This document shows, piece by piece, positions 23,418-33,190 of a stretch of DNA of 64,000 nucleotides. The DNA lies in assembly GCF_902726545.1 (NCBI RefSeq), contig NZ_CACVAD010000007.1:44387-108386 (forward strand), given 5' to 3'. Origin of the DNA: Yersinia artesiana (GTDB lineage: Bacteria > Pseudomonadota > Gammaproteobacteria > Enterobacterales > Enterobacteriaceae). Below the pieces are notes generated by a model. It was given only the letters and a program-made list of their open reading frames with translations. It was not told the DNA's origin and did not search any database. Numbering within the stretch: the stretch's first letter is position 1; each line of letters begins with the position of its first letter. The position numbers were made by a program, and so were the translations under genes.

Positions 23418-23653
23418 TGTTTTTTTCAGCTCTCATCATACCGGGGAGTTACAGGTTACAAGGTTCAACCCACTATTAATGCCAGGTTTTGACATGATTT
23501 TTACACCACCTTACAGACAGTTCCTATGGTGAAAGATTCAGTCTTGTGACGTAACTTTATCTAAGTGTAAGTTATAACAGCGCATTTATCGAATAATGAG
23601 ATTAATAAACTTCTTATTAAGATTTTTCTTGTGAAATTTTTTTTGATTTTGCT

Positions 23654-23682
23654 CTTGAAAAGAAGATTGTCGACCTCATTTT
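23654..23682 (+). promoter_or_regulatory. Sigma-32 heat-shock promoter of ibpAB
   Basis: CTTGAAA (23654-23660), a 13-nt spacer, and CCTCATTTT (23674-23682), one base off the CCCCATTT consensus. It would give a 5' UTR of about 110 nt before ibpA. The rest of the 383-bp gap (23418-23653) holds the yidQ start region and AT-rich DNA with nothing else clear. Confidence 0.85.
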
Positions 23683-23689
23683 ATTATCA

Positions 23690-23803
23690 GGTCAGAGAGA
23701 ATACGCCGACAGGGTATTCAGACCAACAGCCTGTCCAGAGTGGAAGGCTTAATACAAAATATGACAACATCCTTGCTAATATATTTAGGAGGCAGTTTTT
23801 ATG
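23690..23803 (+). promoter_or_regulatory. ROSE-type RNA thermometer in the ibpA leader
   Basis: The leader ends with the ROSE hallmark UUGCU (23773-23777, within CCTTGCTA) facing the Shine-Dalgarno AGGAGG (23787-23792), separated by a short AT-rich loop. The pairing CCUUGCUA with UAGGAGG leaves one G unpaired or in a G-G contact, as in known ROSE elements. Upstream, GGGTATTC/GAATACGCC and ACAGCCTGTC segments can form the usual extra hairpins. Heat would open the hairpin and free the ribosome site. Confidence 0.82.
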
Positions 23804-24214
23804 CGTAATTCCGAGCTTGCACCACTGTATCGTTCAGCTATCGGTTTCGACCGGTTATTTAATCTATTAGAGTCCGGCCAGAATCAAAGTAATGGCGGTT
23901 ATCCTCCTTATAACGTCGAATTGGTCGATGAAAATAACTATCGCATCGCGATCGCGGTAGCAGGCTTTGCAGAACAAGAACTGGAAATTGTCACTCAGGA
24001 TAACCTGTTGATTGTTCGCGGTTCTCATGCCAATGAACCAGCGCAACGAACTTATTTATATCAAGGTATCGCTGAGCGCAACTTTGAACGTAAATTCCAG
24101 TTGGCTGAGCACATTAAAATTAAAGGTGCCAATTTAGTCAATGGTTTGTTGTATATCGATCTGGAGCGTTTAGTACCAGAAAGTTTAAAACCACGTCGTA
24201 TTGAAATTAAATAA
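23801..24214 (+). CDS. ibpA: Small heat shock protein IbpA
   Basis: ATP-independent holdase of 137 aa that co-aggregates with unfolding proteins for DnaK/ClpB refolding. The alpha-crystallin domain covers about 30-125 ([20 protein letters not shown], then [23 protein letters not shown]). The N-terminus ([20 protein letters not shown]) is typical. A C-terminal I-x-I type anchor (IEIK) is present. Strong SD AGGAGG is masked by the thermometer. First gene of ibpA-ibpB. Confidence 0.97.
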   Translation: MRNSELAPLYRSAIGFDRLFNLLESGQNQSNGGYPPYNVELVDENNYRIAIAVAGFAEQELEIVTQDNLLIVRGSHANEPAQRTYLYQGIAERNFERKFQLAEHIKIKGANLVNGLLYIDLERLVPESLKPRRIEIK

Positions 24215-24236
24215 TAGGTTTAGTAAATAGTTTTTC

Positions 24237-24261
24237 AATAATGTGACTAATTCACATTATT
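24237..24261 (+). other. Intercistronic 10-bp inverted repeat, ibpA-ibpB
   Basis: AATAATGTGA (24237-24246) and TCACATTATT (24252-24261) with a 5-nt loop, 22 nt after ibpA. No T tract follows, so it may be an mRNA processing or stability hairpin rather than a terminator. Confidence 0.55.
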
Positions 24262-24312
24262 CATAACTGAGCCAAGTCTGCCGTAATCGGGGACTGATCG
24301 GCTTTCTATTAT

Positions 24313-24330
24313 CTCGCTTCAAAGAAGGAG
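24313..24330 (+). promoter_or_regulatory. ROSE-like hairpin masking the ibpB ribosome site
   Basis: CTCGCTTC (24313-24320), loop AAA, GAAGGAG (24324-24330). The strand opposite the Shine-Dalgarno contains UCGCU, fitting the ROSE motif U(U/C)GCU, with its G unpaired. Seven other base pairs form. The ATG is at 24339. Confidence 0.75.
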
Positions 24331-24338
24331 TTATATAT

Positions 24339-24812
24339 ATGCGTAATTATGATTTGTCACCTTTACTTCGTCAGTGGATTGGTTTTGATAAATTAGCCAG
24401 TTCAATGCAGGGCGGTCAGGATTCTCAGGGGTTCCCTCCCTATAATATTGAGAAAACTGACGATAACCACTATCGCATCTCACTGGCATTGGCCGGTTTT
24501 AAACAGAGCGAACTGGATATTGAAGTAGAAGGCCCGCGTTTGACTGTGCGCGGTAAGCCAACACCGGCTGAAAAACAGGTTGAATACCTGCATCAAGGTC
24601 TGGTGCGTAAAGAGTTCTCATTGACCTTTACTTTGGCAGAGCATCTGAATGTTGATAATGCTCAATTTGAAAATGGCCTGCTGCACATTGATCTGTTGCG
24701 CCAGGTACCAGAAGCACTGCAACCACAGCGTATCAGCATTGGCAGTGCCGCTCCTCAAGAGCATCAGGTGTTAGATAATCCAGTTGCAACTGAGCAATCA
24801 GAACAGCAGTAA
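24339..24812 (+). CDS. ibpB: Small heat shock protein IbpB
   Basis: Holdase partner of IbpA, 157 aa. The alpha-crystallin domain covers about 33-130 ([43 protein letters not shown]). The C-terminus has the IxI-like RISIG anchor and then a longer, acidic and glutamine-rich tail ([17 protein letters not shown]) than IbpA has. It follows ibpA by 124 nt with its own thermometer-like leader. Confidence 0.96.
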   Translation: MRNYDLSPLLRQWIGFDKLASSMQGGQDSQGFPPYNIEKTDDNHYRISLALAGFKQSELDIEVEGPRLTVRGKPTPAEKQVEYLHQGLVRKEFSLTFTLAEHLNVDNAQFENGLLHIDLLRQVPEALQPQRISIGSAAPQEHQVLDNPVATEQSEQQ

Positions 24813-24818
24813 TTATGA

Positions 24819-24847
24819 TGACCGGCACCTCTGCCTGAGGTGCCGGT
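24819..24847 (+). terminator. Hairpin after ibpB
   Basis: ACCGGCACCT with AGGTGCCGGT, 10-bp stem, 6 nt past the ibpB stop. There is no T tract directly after it. A second hairpin, CACCGGAGAG/CTCTCCGGTG at 24910-24937, follows, so termination may be shared. Confidence 0.6.
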
Positions 24848-25075
24848 GACGAATACCCCTCTCCTTGTATTGTCCTTTTAGTATTAAACTTTTCCGTGTT
24901 TGTTTTTTCACCGGAGAGATTCCCCGCTCTCCGGTGCATTTTGTGGTGCATCCCACATTCACTAGTCCCCCCTTCTGACAGAATCCTTACTAACTATAAG
25001 AATTTAAGGCCATGTATGACCAAATAACATTCCACGTGGCCGACCAGTTTTTAAACTTAGGCAAGGAAGTGATTT

Positions 25076-26734
25076 ATGAGTGCTATCGCCCTTACCGTCA
25101 GTATGTTGGCGCTGGTCGCCGTATTGGGGTTATGGATCGGTAATTGGAAAGTCTATGGTGTGGGGTTAGGTATCGGTGGGGTGCTATTTGGCGGCATTAT
25201 CGTGGGCCATTTTGCACAAACTTACGAACTGGTTCTTAATGGAGACATGCTGCATTTCATTCAGGAATTTGGCCTGATTCTGTTTGTTTATACCATCGGT
25301 ATTCAGGTGGGGCCGGGGTTCTTCTCCTCACTGCGAGTCTCGGGGTTGCGGCTTAATTGCTTTGCTATCCTGATGGTTGTTGTCGGTGGGTTAGTGACTG
25401 CAATTATCCATAAATTGTTTGCTGTACCGCTGCCTATCATTCTGGGGGTATTTTCAGGTGCGGTCACTAACACCCCGGCTCTGGGGGCAGCACAGCAAAT
25501 CCTCACTGATTTAGGCTCGCCACCCCAATTGGTCAGCCAAATGGGTATGGGTTATGCCATGGCCTATCCATTCGGCATTTGCGGTATTTTGCTGGTGATG
25601 TGGCTGATCCGTTTATTCTTTAAAATCAACGTTGATCGTGAAGCAAAAGAGTTTGATAGCAGCCATGGGCAGAACCGTGAATTGCTGCAAACCATGAACG
25701 TGGCGGTACGCAACCCCAATCTGCATGGTCTATCAATGCAGGATGTGCCGTTACTGAACAGTGATGAGGTGGTCTGTTCCCGCTTGAAGCGCGGTGATTT
25801 GTTGATGGTTCCGTTGTCAGGCACCGTCATTGAGCTGGGTGACTATCTGCATTTGGTCGGGCAGCGCGAGGCTTTGGAGAAAGTGCGACTGGTGGTCGGG
25901 GAAGAGGTAGATGTCACCTTGTCTACGGCCAGCACGGTGTTGCAGACCGCCCGTGTGGTGGTGACCAATGAGGCTGTTTTAGGTAAGAAAATTCGCGACT
26001 TAAACCTGAAACAGAAATATGACGTGGCAATCACGCGATTAAACCGTGCCGGGATTGAGTTAGTTGCCAGTAACAATGCCAGTCTGCAATTTGGTGACAT
26101 TCTTAATTTGGTGGGGCGACCGGAAGCGATTGAGGCCGTTTCTGCTGTTGTGGGTAATGCGCAACAAAAACTGCAACAAGTTCAAATGCTTCCAGTCTTT
26201 ATTGGTGTCGGTCTGGGGGTGTTATTAGGGTCAATCCCACTGTTTATTCCGGGGTTTCCGGCGGCGCTGCGTTTGGGGCTGGCGGGTGGCCCGCTAGTGG
26301 TCGCACTTATCCTTGGGCGTATTGGCAGCATCGGCAAGCTATATTGGTTTATGCCGCCGAGTGCCAACCTGGCCTTGCGTGAACTGGGAATTGTGCTGTT
26401 CTTGTCGGTGGTTGGATTGAAGTCTGGCGGTGATTTCATCAATACGTTGGTCAATGGTGATGGGCTGGCGTGGATTGGCTACGGGGCGATGATCACCGGG
26501 ATACCGCTACTGACCGTGGGCATTCTGGCGCGCATGCTGGCTAAGATGAACTATCTGACACTGTGTGGCATGTTAGCCGGTTCAATGACTGATCCACCGG
26601 CATTGGCCTTTGCCAATGGTTTGCACCCCACCAGCGGTGCAGCAGCACTGTCTTATGCCACTGTTTATCCGTTGGCGATGTTTTTACGAATCATGTCGCC
26701 GCAGATACTCGCTGTGCTGTTCTGGACACTATAG
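25076..26734 (+). CDS. yidE: YidE/YbjL-type putative transporter
   Basis: Inner-membrane protein of 552 aa of the AspT-like antiporter family. Two sets of about five hydrophobic helices (roughly 1-180 and 370-552) carry the duplicated motif, seen as [16 protein letters not shown] and [17 protein letters not shown]. Between them are two TrkA-C (RCK-C) domains (about 200-365; [22 protein letters not shown] and [14 protein letters not shown]). Substrate unknown. The start has GGAAG upstream. It ends before a large hairpin shared with convergent avtA. Confidence 0.93.
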   Translation: MSAIALTVSMLALVAVLGLWIGNWKVYGVGLGIGGVLFGGIIVGHFAQTYELVLNGDMLHFIQEFGLILFVYTIGIQVGPGFFSSLRVSGLRLNCFAILMVVVGGLVTAIIHKLFAVPLPIILGVFSGAVTNTPALGAAQQILTDLGSPPQLVSQMGMGYAMAYPFGICGILLVMWLIRLFFKINVDREAKEFDSSHGQNRELLQTMNVAVRNPNLHGLSMQDVPLLNSDEVVCSRLKRGDLLMVPLSGTVIELGDYLHLVGQREALEKVRLVVGEEVDVTLSTASTVLQTARVVVTNEAVLGKKIRDLNLKQKYDVAITRLNRAGIELVASNNASLQFGDILNLVGRPEAIEAVSAVVGNAQQKLQQVQMLPVFIGVGLGVLLGSIPLFIPGFPAALRLGLAGGPLVVALILGRIGSIGKLYWFMPPSANLALRELGIVLFLSVVGLKSGGDFINTLVNGDGLAWIGYGAMITGIPLLTVGILARMLAKMNYLTLCGMLAGSMTDPPALAFANGLHPTSGAAALSYATVYPLAMFLRIMSPQILAVLFWTL

Positions 26735-26768
26735 CGGGTAGTTTGGTCGGCAGCTATGGTGATGACTA

Positions 26769-26876
26769 AGTGGAAAGGATAGGCCGAAGAGTAAAGCGTC
26801 CGCGCCAGGGAAGGCGCGGCTCGAGCCCCCAGGGATGGGTTTACGGCGTCTTTACGATCGGCCTGTTCTCTCCACT
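26769..26876. repeat. Multi-stem palindromic element between yidE and avtA
   Basis: About 108 bp with four nested inverted repeats: AGTGGA (26769) with TCCACT (26871), AGGCCG (26781) with CGGCCT (26859), GTAAAG (26791) with CTTTAC (26850), CGCGCC (26801) with GGCGCG (26813). It fits a Yersinia palindromic-type repeat or a bidirectional mRNA end. No protein is coded. Confidence 0.6.
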
Positions 26877-26909
26877 CTTACTCTGTTATTGAAGCTAAGA
26901 ATGGCTGTT

Positions 26910-28163
26910 TTACTTTGCTTCCTGATACGCCAACTCAATTTCTTCGGCCAGAATCGCCACACCCTTTTCGATATCTTCCGGTGCAGGGACATAATTCATC
27001 CGCATGCACTGATGAGTATGCGGCCAGTCATATTCCAGACCGGGGAAGAAGTAGTGGCCAGGCACCATCAACACACCGCGTTTTTTCAGGCGTTGATACA
27101 ACAGCTCGGTGCTGATCGGCAAATCTTTGAACCATAGCCAGAGGAATATCGCCCCTTCCGGTTTATGGATCAGGCAGCGTTCCGGCGGTAAGTATTTGCG
27201 TAGGATAGCAATAGTTTGCTGTACCCGTTCAAAATAGAATGGTCGGATGACCTCGTTGGATAAACGCAACAAATCACCACGCTCAATCATTTCGGCGGCA
27301 ATCGCCGGCCCCAAACTCCCCGGCGACAAACTGATAATGCCATTCATATTAGTGATGGCTGAAATGACTTTCTCATCGGCAATCACTATCCCGCAGCGCG
27401 AACCGGGTAGGCCCAGCTTCGACAAGCTCATGCACAGAATGATATTCGGGTTCCACAGCGGTGTGGCATCGGAAAAGATAATGCCGGGGAAGGGCACGCC
27501 ATAAGCATTATCAATCAATAACGGAATACCACGTTGCTGGGCAATAGCATCCAGACGAATCAACTCTTCGTCAGTAATGACATTACCCGTCGGGTTGGTG
27601 GGGCGCGAGACACATATCAGGCCGATATCATCGGTAATATTAAGGTGTTCAAAATCGACGTGATATTTGAATTGCCCTTCTGGCAATAGCTCAATATTGG
27701 GTTTGGCAGAGACAAACAAATCTTCGTCGAGGCCTGCATCGGCATAACCGAGATACTCCGGTGCCAGCGGGAATAATACCCGTCGACGGTTGCCATCGGC
27801 ATAGCGGCCAGCGAATAAATTAAATAAGTAGAAAAACGCGCTTTGACTGCCATTTGTCAGTGCAATATTCTGTGGCTCAATTTGCCAACCCAGCTCATCG
27901 CGCAGCATTTTGGCCAGTGCTTTTAGCAGCAGATCTTTCCCTTGTGGCCCGTCATAATTGCATAACGCTTCGGTCAATTGGCCGCGTTCCAGCATGTCCT
28001 GACAAAGTTGTTGGAAATAAGCATCCATCTCGGGAATATGCGCCGGATTACCCCCGCCAAGCATGATAGAACCGGGGGTTCTCAGGCCGTCGTTGAGGTC
28101 GTCCATCAGTCTGGTGATACCCGCGTAGCGGGTGAATTTGTCGCCGAAAAGTGAAAACTTCAT
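26910..28163 (-). CDS. avtA: Valine-pyruvate transaminase AvtA
   Basis: PLP-dependent class I/II aminotransferase, 417 aa, the E. coli length. It interconverts valine/2-oxoisovalerate and alanine/pyruvate. FSLFGDKFTRYAGITRLMDD starts the protein, and the PLP lysine lies in CMSLSKLGLPGSRCGI (around 245-260). Located downstream of malS on the same strand, as in E. coli. Confidence 0.95.
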   Translation of the reverse strand: MKFSLFGDKFTRYAGITRLMDDLNDGLRTPGSIMLGGGNPAHIPEMDAYFQQLCQDMLERGQLTEALCNYDGPQGKDLLLKALAKMLRDELGWQIEPQNIALTNGSQSAFFYLFNLFAGRYADGNRRRVLFPLAPEYLGYADAGLDEDLFVSAKPNIELLPEGQFKYHVDFEHLNITDDIGLICVSRPTNPTGNVITDEELIRLDAIAQQRGIPLLIDNAYGVPFPGIIFSDATPLWNPNIILCMSLSKLGLPGSRCGIVIADEKVISAITNMNGIISLSPGSLGPAIAAEMIERGDLLRLSNEVIRPFYFERVQQTIAILRKYLPPERCLIHKPEGAIFLWLWFKDLPISTELLYQRLKKRGVLMVPGHYFFPGLEYDWPHTHQCMRMNYVPAPEDIEKGVAILAEEIELAYQEAK

Positions 28164-28241
28164 AAATGAAAATTTATTGTTATCCGTAAGTGAACAGCTA
28201 CCATACTCGCAGATAAAAGCGGACGCAATGCGGAAAGAATT

Positions 28242-28272
28242 CTTCCTGCCGAGTGAAAATATCGGCAGGAAG
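28242..28272 (-). terminator. malS terminator
   Basis: CTTCCTGCCGA with TCGGCAGGAAG, an 11-bp perfect stem with a 9-nt loop, 26 nt past the malS stop. The minus-strand tail AATTCTTTCC is moderately T-rich. Confidence 0.65.
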
Positions 28273-28297
28273 TGTTATTGCAAAATAATAAACTGCT

Positions 28298-30364
28298 TTA
28301 CTCTTTTTTATCTCCGACCCAAACCACCAATACTTTATCACCCTGGTGTTGGCGACTAAAAGCATAGTAATCAGCGGTTTGTTGTGACTGCTGCACACCT
28401 GCACCAATCGCTGGATGGCGGGCGCGGAACTGACTGACTTTTTGCCAGTGCGCCAACAGCACGCCTTTTTCTCCGGTCAGTTCATGCCAGTTCATATCCG
28501 AGCGGGTGCCTTGCAAGGGATCAGATCCGGTAGGGCCGAACTCTCGTCCACTTTCATCGCCATAGAAGATTTGCACCGCCCCTGGAGCCAGCAGCAGCAG
28601 ATCACCCGCACGTTGCTGTTTCACCAAGGATTGTTGTGCGTCATCTTTAAAAAACAGCCGGGTATCATGGGATGAAATATAACTCAACACATTGAAACCT
28701 TGCAGTTTATCTGCCATTTGTTGATAAGTGCCGTCAATGGATGAGAAGCAGGTCAGTGCTTGTTTGGCTTGATCCTGAAAATCAAAATTAATCATGGCAT
28801 CAAAGCCGTTCTGGTAATAATCACTCTTCATCACACCGTGGCCCCAAGCCTCTCCGGTCATCCAGAAGGGTAAGTTGTCCAGCGCCTGATCCGGGTGAGC
28901 CGCTTTCCACTCGGCCAGAGCCGCAGTGCTTTGCTGCTTAAGTTGTTGCCAGGCGGGTTTCTCGACATGCTTGGCGGTATCAACACGAAAACCGTCGATA
29001 CCATAATCGCGAACCCATTGACTCAACCAATGCGTGAGGTAATCACGCGGCGTGGCTCCGGCAATTTCTCGCGCTGCGGTATCGGGTTTATGGCGATAAA
29101 ACACCGGCAAACCACTGGGTTGGGTAGACTCGGTTTTGATGTCCGGCAGGAAAGCCAGCGACATGGTAAGATCGTCATAGCCGGGAGAGTCATAATCACC
29201 AATATCGGTGCGGATCCATTTCTTACCCCACCAATTATCCCATGCGGCTTTATCACTAAAGTTGATGTAATCATTAAAACTATGCCAGGTTTGCCCCTTG
29301 CCAGGTGTCCAGTCCGTCCAGTTTTTACCCAGTGTTTTTTCCAGTTGATCACCTTGCAAATACAGCGCGCCGAACTGGTAGCTCTGCATATCTGCCAGAG
29401 TGGCATATCCCACATGATTCATAACTACATCAAATAGAATGCGGATACCGCGCTTATGGGCCTGCTCCACCAGTTTATGCAAATCCTGTTCGGTGCCCAT
29501 ATTGGCATCCAGACGAGACCAATCCAGGCCGTAATAACCATGATAGGCGTAATGCGGGAAGTCACCTTTGGTACCGCCCCCGACCCAGCCGTGAATTTGC
29601 TCCAGTGGGGAAGTTATCCACAACGCATTGACCCCAAGCTGTTGCAGATAATCAAGTTTTTCGGTTAGGCCAGCCAGGTCACCACCATGGAAAGTGCCGA
29701 TTTCCTGCATGCCATCACTGTGGCGGCCATAGCTGTGGTCGTTGTCCGGATTACCGTTTTTAAAACGATCCGTCAGCGCAAAATAAACCGTGGCGTTTTG
29801 CCAGCTAAAAGGAGCCGCATGCTCGGTCTGTGCTGACTCTAGCAGCAATAATCCGCCACTCTCAGGGCTGGGTTGCAGTGTGATTTTACCGAGAGAAACT
29901 TTTGTTGTTTGACCAGAGTAGAAATCCCGCACCATCTCACCTTCAGTGAAGGTCTTGCTGACATCAATCGTCACCGGCTTTCCATCCCAGCGCTGACAAC
30001 TGTGAGCCACGACTTTGACGGCTTCCGCCACCGGCTCTTTGATGTTCAAGGTGAATGTAGGCGTACCGCTGCGGGTATCAATACGCACCTGATATTGACC
30101 ATCGCGGAACAGCTTCCACTGGATATCAGCCTGATTCTGGCAGGGTTGCAGCGAAAATGTCTGATTCAGTTTCACCGGCCCGGTTGGCTGCCAGCACTGT
30201 TTATCTTGATAAAACTTAAGGGGATATTCACCTTTGGTGAGTGCGCTGCTACTCAGAAAAACGCCGCTATCTTGTTCAGTAAACGCCGGGAAATGCTGAA
30301 GTGACCAGCTCGCCATGGCTGCTGGCGACAGGATTAGCAGCAAAGGGAGCGTGAGATGTTTCAT
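28298..30364 (-). CDS. malS: Periplasmic alpha-amylase MalS
   Basis: Glycoside hydrolase family 13 amylase that cuts maltodextrins in the periplasm. 688 aa against 676 in E. coli. A signal peptide (MKHLTLPLLLILSPAAMASW) is followed by a beta-rich N-terminal part. The four GH13 regions are present: DVVMNH, GFRVDTAKH (nucleophile Asp), GEAWGHG (acid Glu) and SSHDT. Paired cysteines fit periplasmic folding. MalT-like boxes lie about 75-120 bp upstream. Confidence 0.96.
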   Translation of the reverse strand: MKHLTLPLLLILSPAAMASWSLQHFPAFTEQDSGVFLSSSALTKGEYPLKFYQDKQCWQPTGPVKLNQTFSLQPCQNQADIQWKLFRDGQYQVRIDTRSGTPTFTLNIKEPVAEAVKVVAHSCQRWDGKPVTIDVSKTFTEGEMVRDFYSGQTTKVSLGKITLQPSPESGGLLLLESAQTEHAAPFSWQNATVYFALTDRFKNGNPDNDHSYGRHSDGMQEIGTFHGGDLAGLTEKLDYLQQLGVNALWITSPLEQIHGWVGGGTKGDFPHYAYHGYYGLDWSRLDANMGTEQDLHKLVEQAHKRGIRILFDVVMNHVGYATLADMQSYQFGALYLQGDQLEKTLGKNWTDWTPGKGQTWHSFNDYINFSDKAAWDNWWGKKWIRTDIGDYDSPGYDDLTMSLAFLPDIKTESTQPSGLPVFYRHKPDTAAREIAGATPRDYLTHWLSQWVRDYGIDGFRVDTAKHVEKPAWQQLKQQSTAALAEWKAAHPDQALDNLPFWMTGEAWGHGVMKSDYYQNGFDAMINFDFQDQAKQALTCFSSIDGTYQQMADKLQGFNVLSYISSHDTRLFFKDDAQQSLVKQQRAGDLLLLAPGAVQIFYGDESGREFGPTGSDPLQGTRSDMNWHELTGEKGVLLAHWQKVSQFRARHPAIGAGVQQSQQTADYYAFSRQHQGDKVLVVWVGDKKE

Positions 30365-30437
30365 AACGCGTCTTCCTTGGGTCTGAGAAACGTATAAAGT
30401 TTTATAAATATCAGAGTGCCAGACGGCGAAGAAATAG

Positions 30438-30483
30438 CCTCATCCCTGAGCAGTTTTTATAGGGATGAGGGCAGCGGATGAGG
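30438..30483. promoter_or_regulatory. Three MalT-box-like sites upstream of malS
   Basis: GGGATGAGG on minus at 30446-30438 and on plus at 30462-30470, and GGATGAGG on plus at 30476-30483. The first two also form a 10-bp hairpin (CCTCATCCCT/AGGGATGAGG) just past the ghrB stop, so the same DNA may serve as the ghrB terminator. Confidence 0.6.
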
Positions 30484-30518
30484 GGGGATTTGGCCTGCGA
30501 ACAGGCCAGTAGAATAAT

Positions 30519-31487
30519 TTATGCTTGCTGCAATACCTGCGGGTTGACGCAGTTTTCTGTGACGGTGCCAGTCAGTGCCGCAATCAGGTTATCTACCGCG
30601 CAGGCCGCCATGTTGTAGCGGGTTTCATGGGTGGCGGAACCAATATGTGGCACAGCAACCACATTCGGTAATTTGAGTAATGGCGAATCCACTGGTAGTG
30701 GCTCTTGTTCAAAAACATCCAGCCCGGCAGCATGAATAGTGCCATCTTGCAGCGCAGCAATCAGTGCCTGCTCATCCACCACCGGCCCACGACCCGCATT
30801 GATCAAGATGGCGCTGGATTTCATTTTAGCCAGTTGCTCGCGGCCAATCATATGGTAAGTCTGTTCGGTCATCGGCAAAGTGATACAGAGGAAATCCACC
30901 TCGGCTAGCAAGGTATCGAGTGAGCAGCGGCGAGCACCAAAGCGCTTTTCAGCTTCTTCATGTGGGCGGCGGCTGGTGTACAGCACCGGCATGCTGAAAC
31001 CAAAATGTGCCCGTTGAGCCAGCGCCATACCAATCCGGCCCATGCCGAGAATACCGATGGTTTTGTGGTGAACATCGATACCAAACCAATCATCACCGAT
31101 GCTGTCTTGCCACTCTCCGGCTTTCACGCGTTCAGCCAGTTCTACCACCCGCCGCGCACTGGATAGCACCAGTGCCATCATAGTATCTGCCACGGTTTCG
31201 GTCAGAACGGTAGGGGTGTGCATTAAGGCTATTCCGCGCTGGCTCAGCGCATCGACATCAAAATTATCATAACCAACAGAGATGGTTGAAGCAGCTCGCA
31301 GTTTCGGTGCACGTTCCAAGAAAGCCTGATCAATTTTACCGCCAGAACCGATAAGCCCTTCTGCTTGTTGCAACACATCATCTGGAACCGGTGCTAAACC
31401 ATCAAAACTGTTCACAGTAAAATATTGCTCTAAACGCTGATGCAGATCGGCAGGAATACTTTTGTACAGCACGATAGATGGCTTCAT
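30519..31487 (-). CDS. ghrB: Glyoxylate/hydroxypyruvate (2-ketoaldonate) reductase GhrB
   Basis: D-2-hydroxyacid dehydrogenase of 322 aa reducing glyoxylate, hydroxypyruvate and 2-keto-gluconate with NADPH. The nucleotide-binding motif is [14 protein letters not shown] (around 148-161), and the catalytic Arg, Glu and His are in [20 protein letters not shown] and [10 protein letters not shown]. The ATG at 31487 is chosen over a GTG one codon upstream because it matches the E. coli start MKPS. Single gene. Confidence 0.95.
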   Translation of the reverse strand: MKPSIVLYKSIPADLHQRLEQYFTVNSFDGLAPVPDDVLQQAEGLIGSGGKIDQAFLERAPKLRAASTISVGYDNFDVDALSQRGIALMHTPTVLTETVADTMMALVLSSARRVVELAERVKAGEWQDSIGDDWFGIDVHHKTIGILGMGRIGMALAQRAHFGFSMPVLYTSRRPHEEAEKRFGARRCSLDTLLAEVDFLCITLPMTEQTYHMIGREQLAKMKSSAILINAGRGPVVDEQALIAALQDGTIHAAGLDVFEQEPLPVDSPLLKLPNVVAVPHIGSATHETRYNMAACAVDNLIAALTGTVTENCVNPQVLQQA

Positions 31488-31598
31488 CACAACCTCAATG
31501 ACTTTGGGTAAATAGGATTAAGATTTAAAGCCAGAATAACAGCAACTACCGGTGCGGGATCAAGCGCTAATCAGCCTCATAATGTTACGGCTAATTAA

Positions 31599-31626
31599 AG
31601 TGCCAACCCGAGTGAGCAGGTTGGCA
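31599..31626 (-). terminator. MFS transporter terminator
   Basis: GTGCCAACC with GGTTGGCAC, a 9-bp stem with a 10-nt loop, followed on minus by TTTAATTA. It lies just past the transporter stop. Confidence 0.75.
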
Positions 31627-31635
31627 CATCTGATT

Positions 31636-33093
31636 TTATAGCACTTCGTGGCTGGCAACGCTGTTAACCGGCAGGGTTTGGGGGCGAATGGCCGCGCAAC
31701 GTAGCGCAGTAATGATCGCCAGTGCCGGGGCAATTGTATACAGAGTAAATAGCCAGTGAGCGGTGTTTTCGGCACCCGCGACACCGCCGGGAGCATTAAG
31801 GCCGGAAAGGTTCGCCACCATACCCGCTATTGCTGCCCCGACGGCGGTGGCAAACATCTGTACCGTGGTAATCGAGGCCCCGGCGATATCTTTATCTTCT
31901 TCCGCCGCCACTTGTAGAATGCGGGTCAGCAAGTGTGGCCAGCCAAAGCCGATACCAAAGCCCACTAATGTTAGCGCGATGGCGATGGGGCCCATCTGCT
32001 GCCAACCGCCCAATGAACTTACCGGCATTAGGATGGCGAGTGCAATGATTCCCACCAGCACAATAATTGGGCCGCTAATAATCGCCCAACGAATACCTGA
32101 CTTTTTCCAGCCAGCACTCATCACCTCAGAAATTGTCCAACCCGCAGCCATAGTGGCGGCGATATAGCCAGAAATCAGCGGCGACTGTCCGTGTATGGTT
32201 TGTAGGAAGTAAGGAACAAAAATCTCACAAGTAATGCCGATCGCCAGTAAAGAGATGGTGATATAGAGTGCGGCCAAGGGTGAGCTAAGGCGCAGCGCCC
32301 CTTTCGGCAGTAAACGCGAGGTGGCTCGGGATTCTATCCGCAATAGCAGTGCTAACAGTAATACTGCCAACATGATACCCACCAGATTTATCAGGCCACT
32401 GCTGGCAATGCTGCTGGCGGAAATGGTCAAAACAATTGCGGTTAATAGCACCAGTTGGATGACCGGCAGTGTTGAGGTGACAGCAGTGCTGGATCTTCCT
32501 TTCGGCAGGATGCGCCAGGTAAAAATGGCATAAATCAGAGTCACCGGCAGCAATGTCCAGAAAGCAAAACGCCAGGCGTTCATTTCTGCAAATATCCCGC
32601 CAATTGCCGGGCCAATCAGTGTCGCCACCCCCCACATTCCTGAAATGAGCGCCATCGCCCTTGGCCACAATGATTGCGGAAACACCAGATTAATCATGGC
32701 GTAAGAGAGTGCGAACAGAAAACCGCCCCCTAAACCTTGCACGGTTCGACCAACCAGCATCAGCGGCATATTCGGTGCCATGGCGCATAAGGCACTGCCT
32801 AGCATAAAGGTCAGTGAGGCAAACAAATAGGCGCTGCGCGCACCATAACCACTGAGCAAACGGGCAGATAATGCGGAACCGAGGATCGACGCGGTGACAA
32901 ACAGGGTGGTATTCCAGGCGTATAAATTCAGGCCATTAATCTCCAGCACTACGGACGGTAAAATAGTGGTGGCGATATAGATATTAATAGCATGTAACAC
33001 CACCCCACCCGACAGCGCTATGGCAAAAGCCGCATTTTTGCCGGAGAACAAATCACTCCATCGGCTTGCATCATTCATTATCACGTTATTCAT
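31636..33093 (-). CDS. MFS transporter, DHA2-like drug:H+ antiporter
   Basis: Inner-membrane protein of 485 aa with about 14 hydrophobic segments, the DHA2 layout. Motif A-like LLSGYGARSAYLFA and motif C-like GPAIGGIFAEMNAWRFAFW are visible. Probably exports small toxic molecules. Divergent from an Fe-S-type regulator with a palindrome between them, so it is likely under that regulator. Start is uncertain: the ATG at 33093 has AGG too close, while the ATG at 33078 has it too far. Substrate unknown. Confidence 0.82.
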   Translation of the reverse strand: MNNVIMNDASRWSDLFSGKNAAFAIALSGGVVLHAINIYIATTILPSVVLEINGLNLYAWNTTLFVTASILGSALSARLLSGYGARSAYLFASLTFMLGSALCAMAPNMPLMLVGRTVQGLGGGFLFALSYAMINLVFPQSLWPRAMALISGMWGVATLIGPAIGGIFAEMNAWRFAFWTLLPVTLIYAIFTWRILPKGRSSTAVTSTLPVIQLVLLTAIVLTISASSIASSGLINLVGIMLAVLLLALLLRIESRATSRLLPKGALRLSSPLAALYITISLLAIGITCEIFVPYFLQTIHGQSPLISGYIAATMAAGWTISEVMSAGWKKSGIRWAIISGPIIVLVGIIALAILMPVSSLGGWQQMGPIAIALTLVGFGIGFGWPHLLTRILQVAAEEDKDIAGASITTVQMFATAVGAAIAGMVANLSGLNAPGGVAGAENTAHWLFTLYTIAPALAIITALRCAAIRPQTLPVNSVASHEVL

Positions 33094-33190
33094 CCTGCCA
33101 GAAGTCTGGTTATTGAGTTGAGCGGGTTGTTACGATAAAGTTAAACAAGTAAATTCTTGGAATAAAGTAGGCCAGTGACTAACAATAAGT

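Noticed and set aside
23631..23870. A 79-aa open frame before ibpA
   Set aside because: Overlaps the sigma-32 promoter and thermometer leader, and runs into ibpA in another frame.
24237..24261. A CRP site between ibpA and ibpB
   Set aside because: TGTGA and TCACA are separated by 5 bp, not 6, and lie inside a transcribed operon; a mRNA hairpin is more likely.
28895..29437. A 180-aa open frame antisense to malS
   Set aside because: A mirror of the malS coding sequence, with no independent support.
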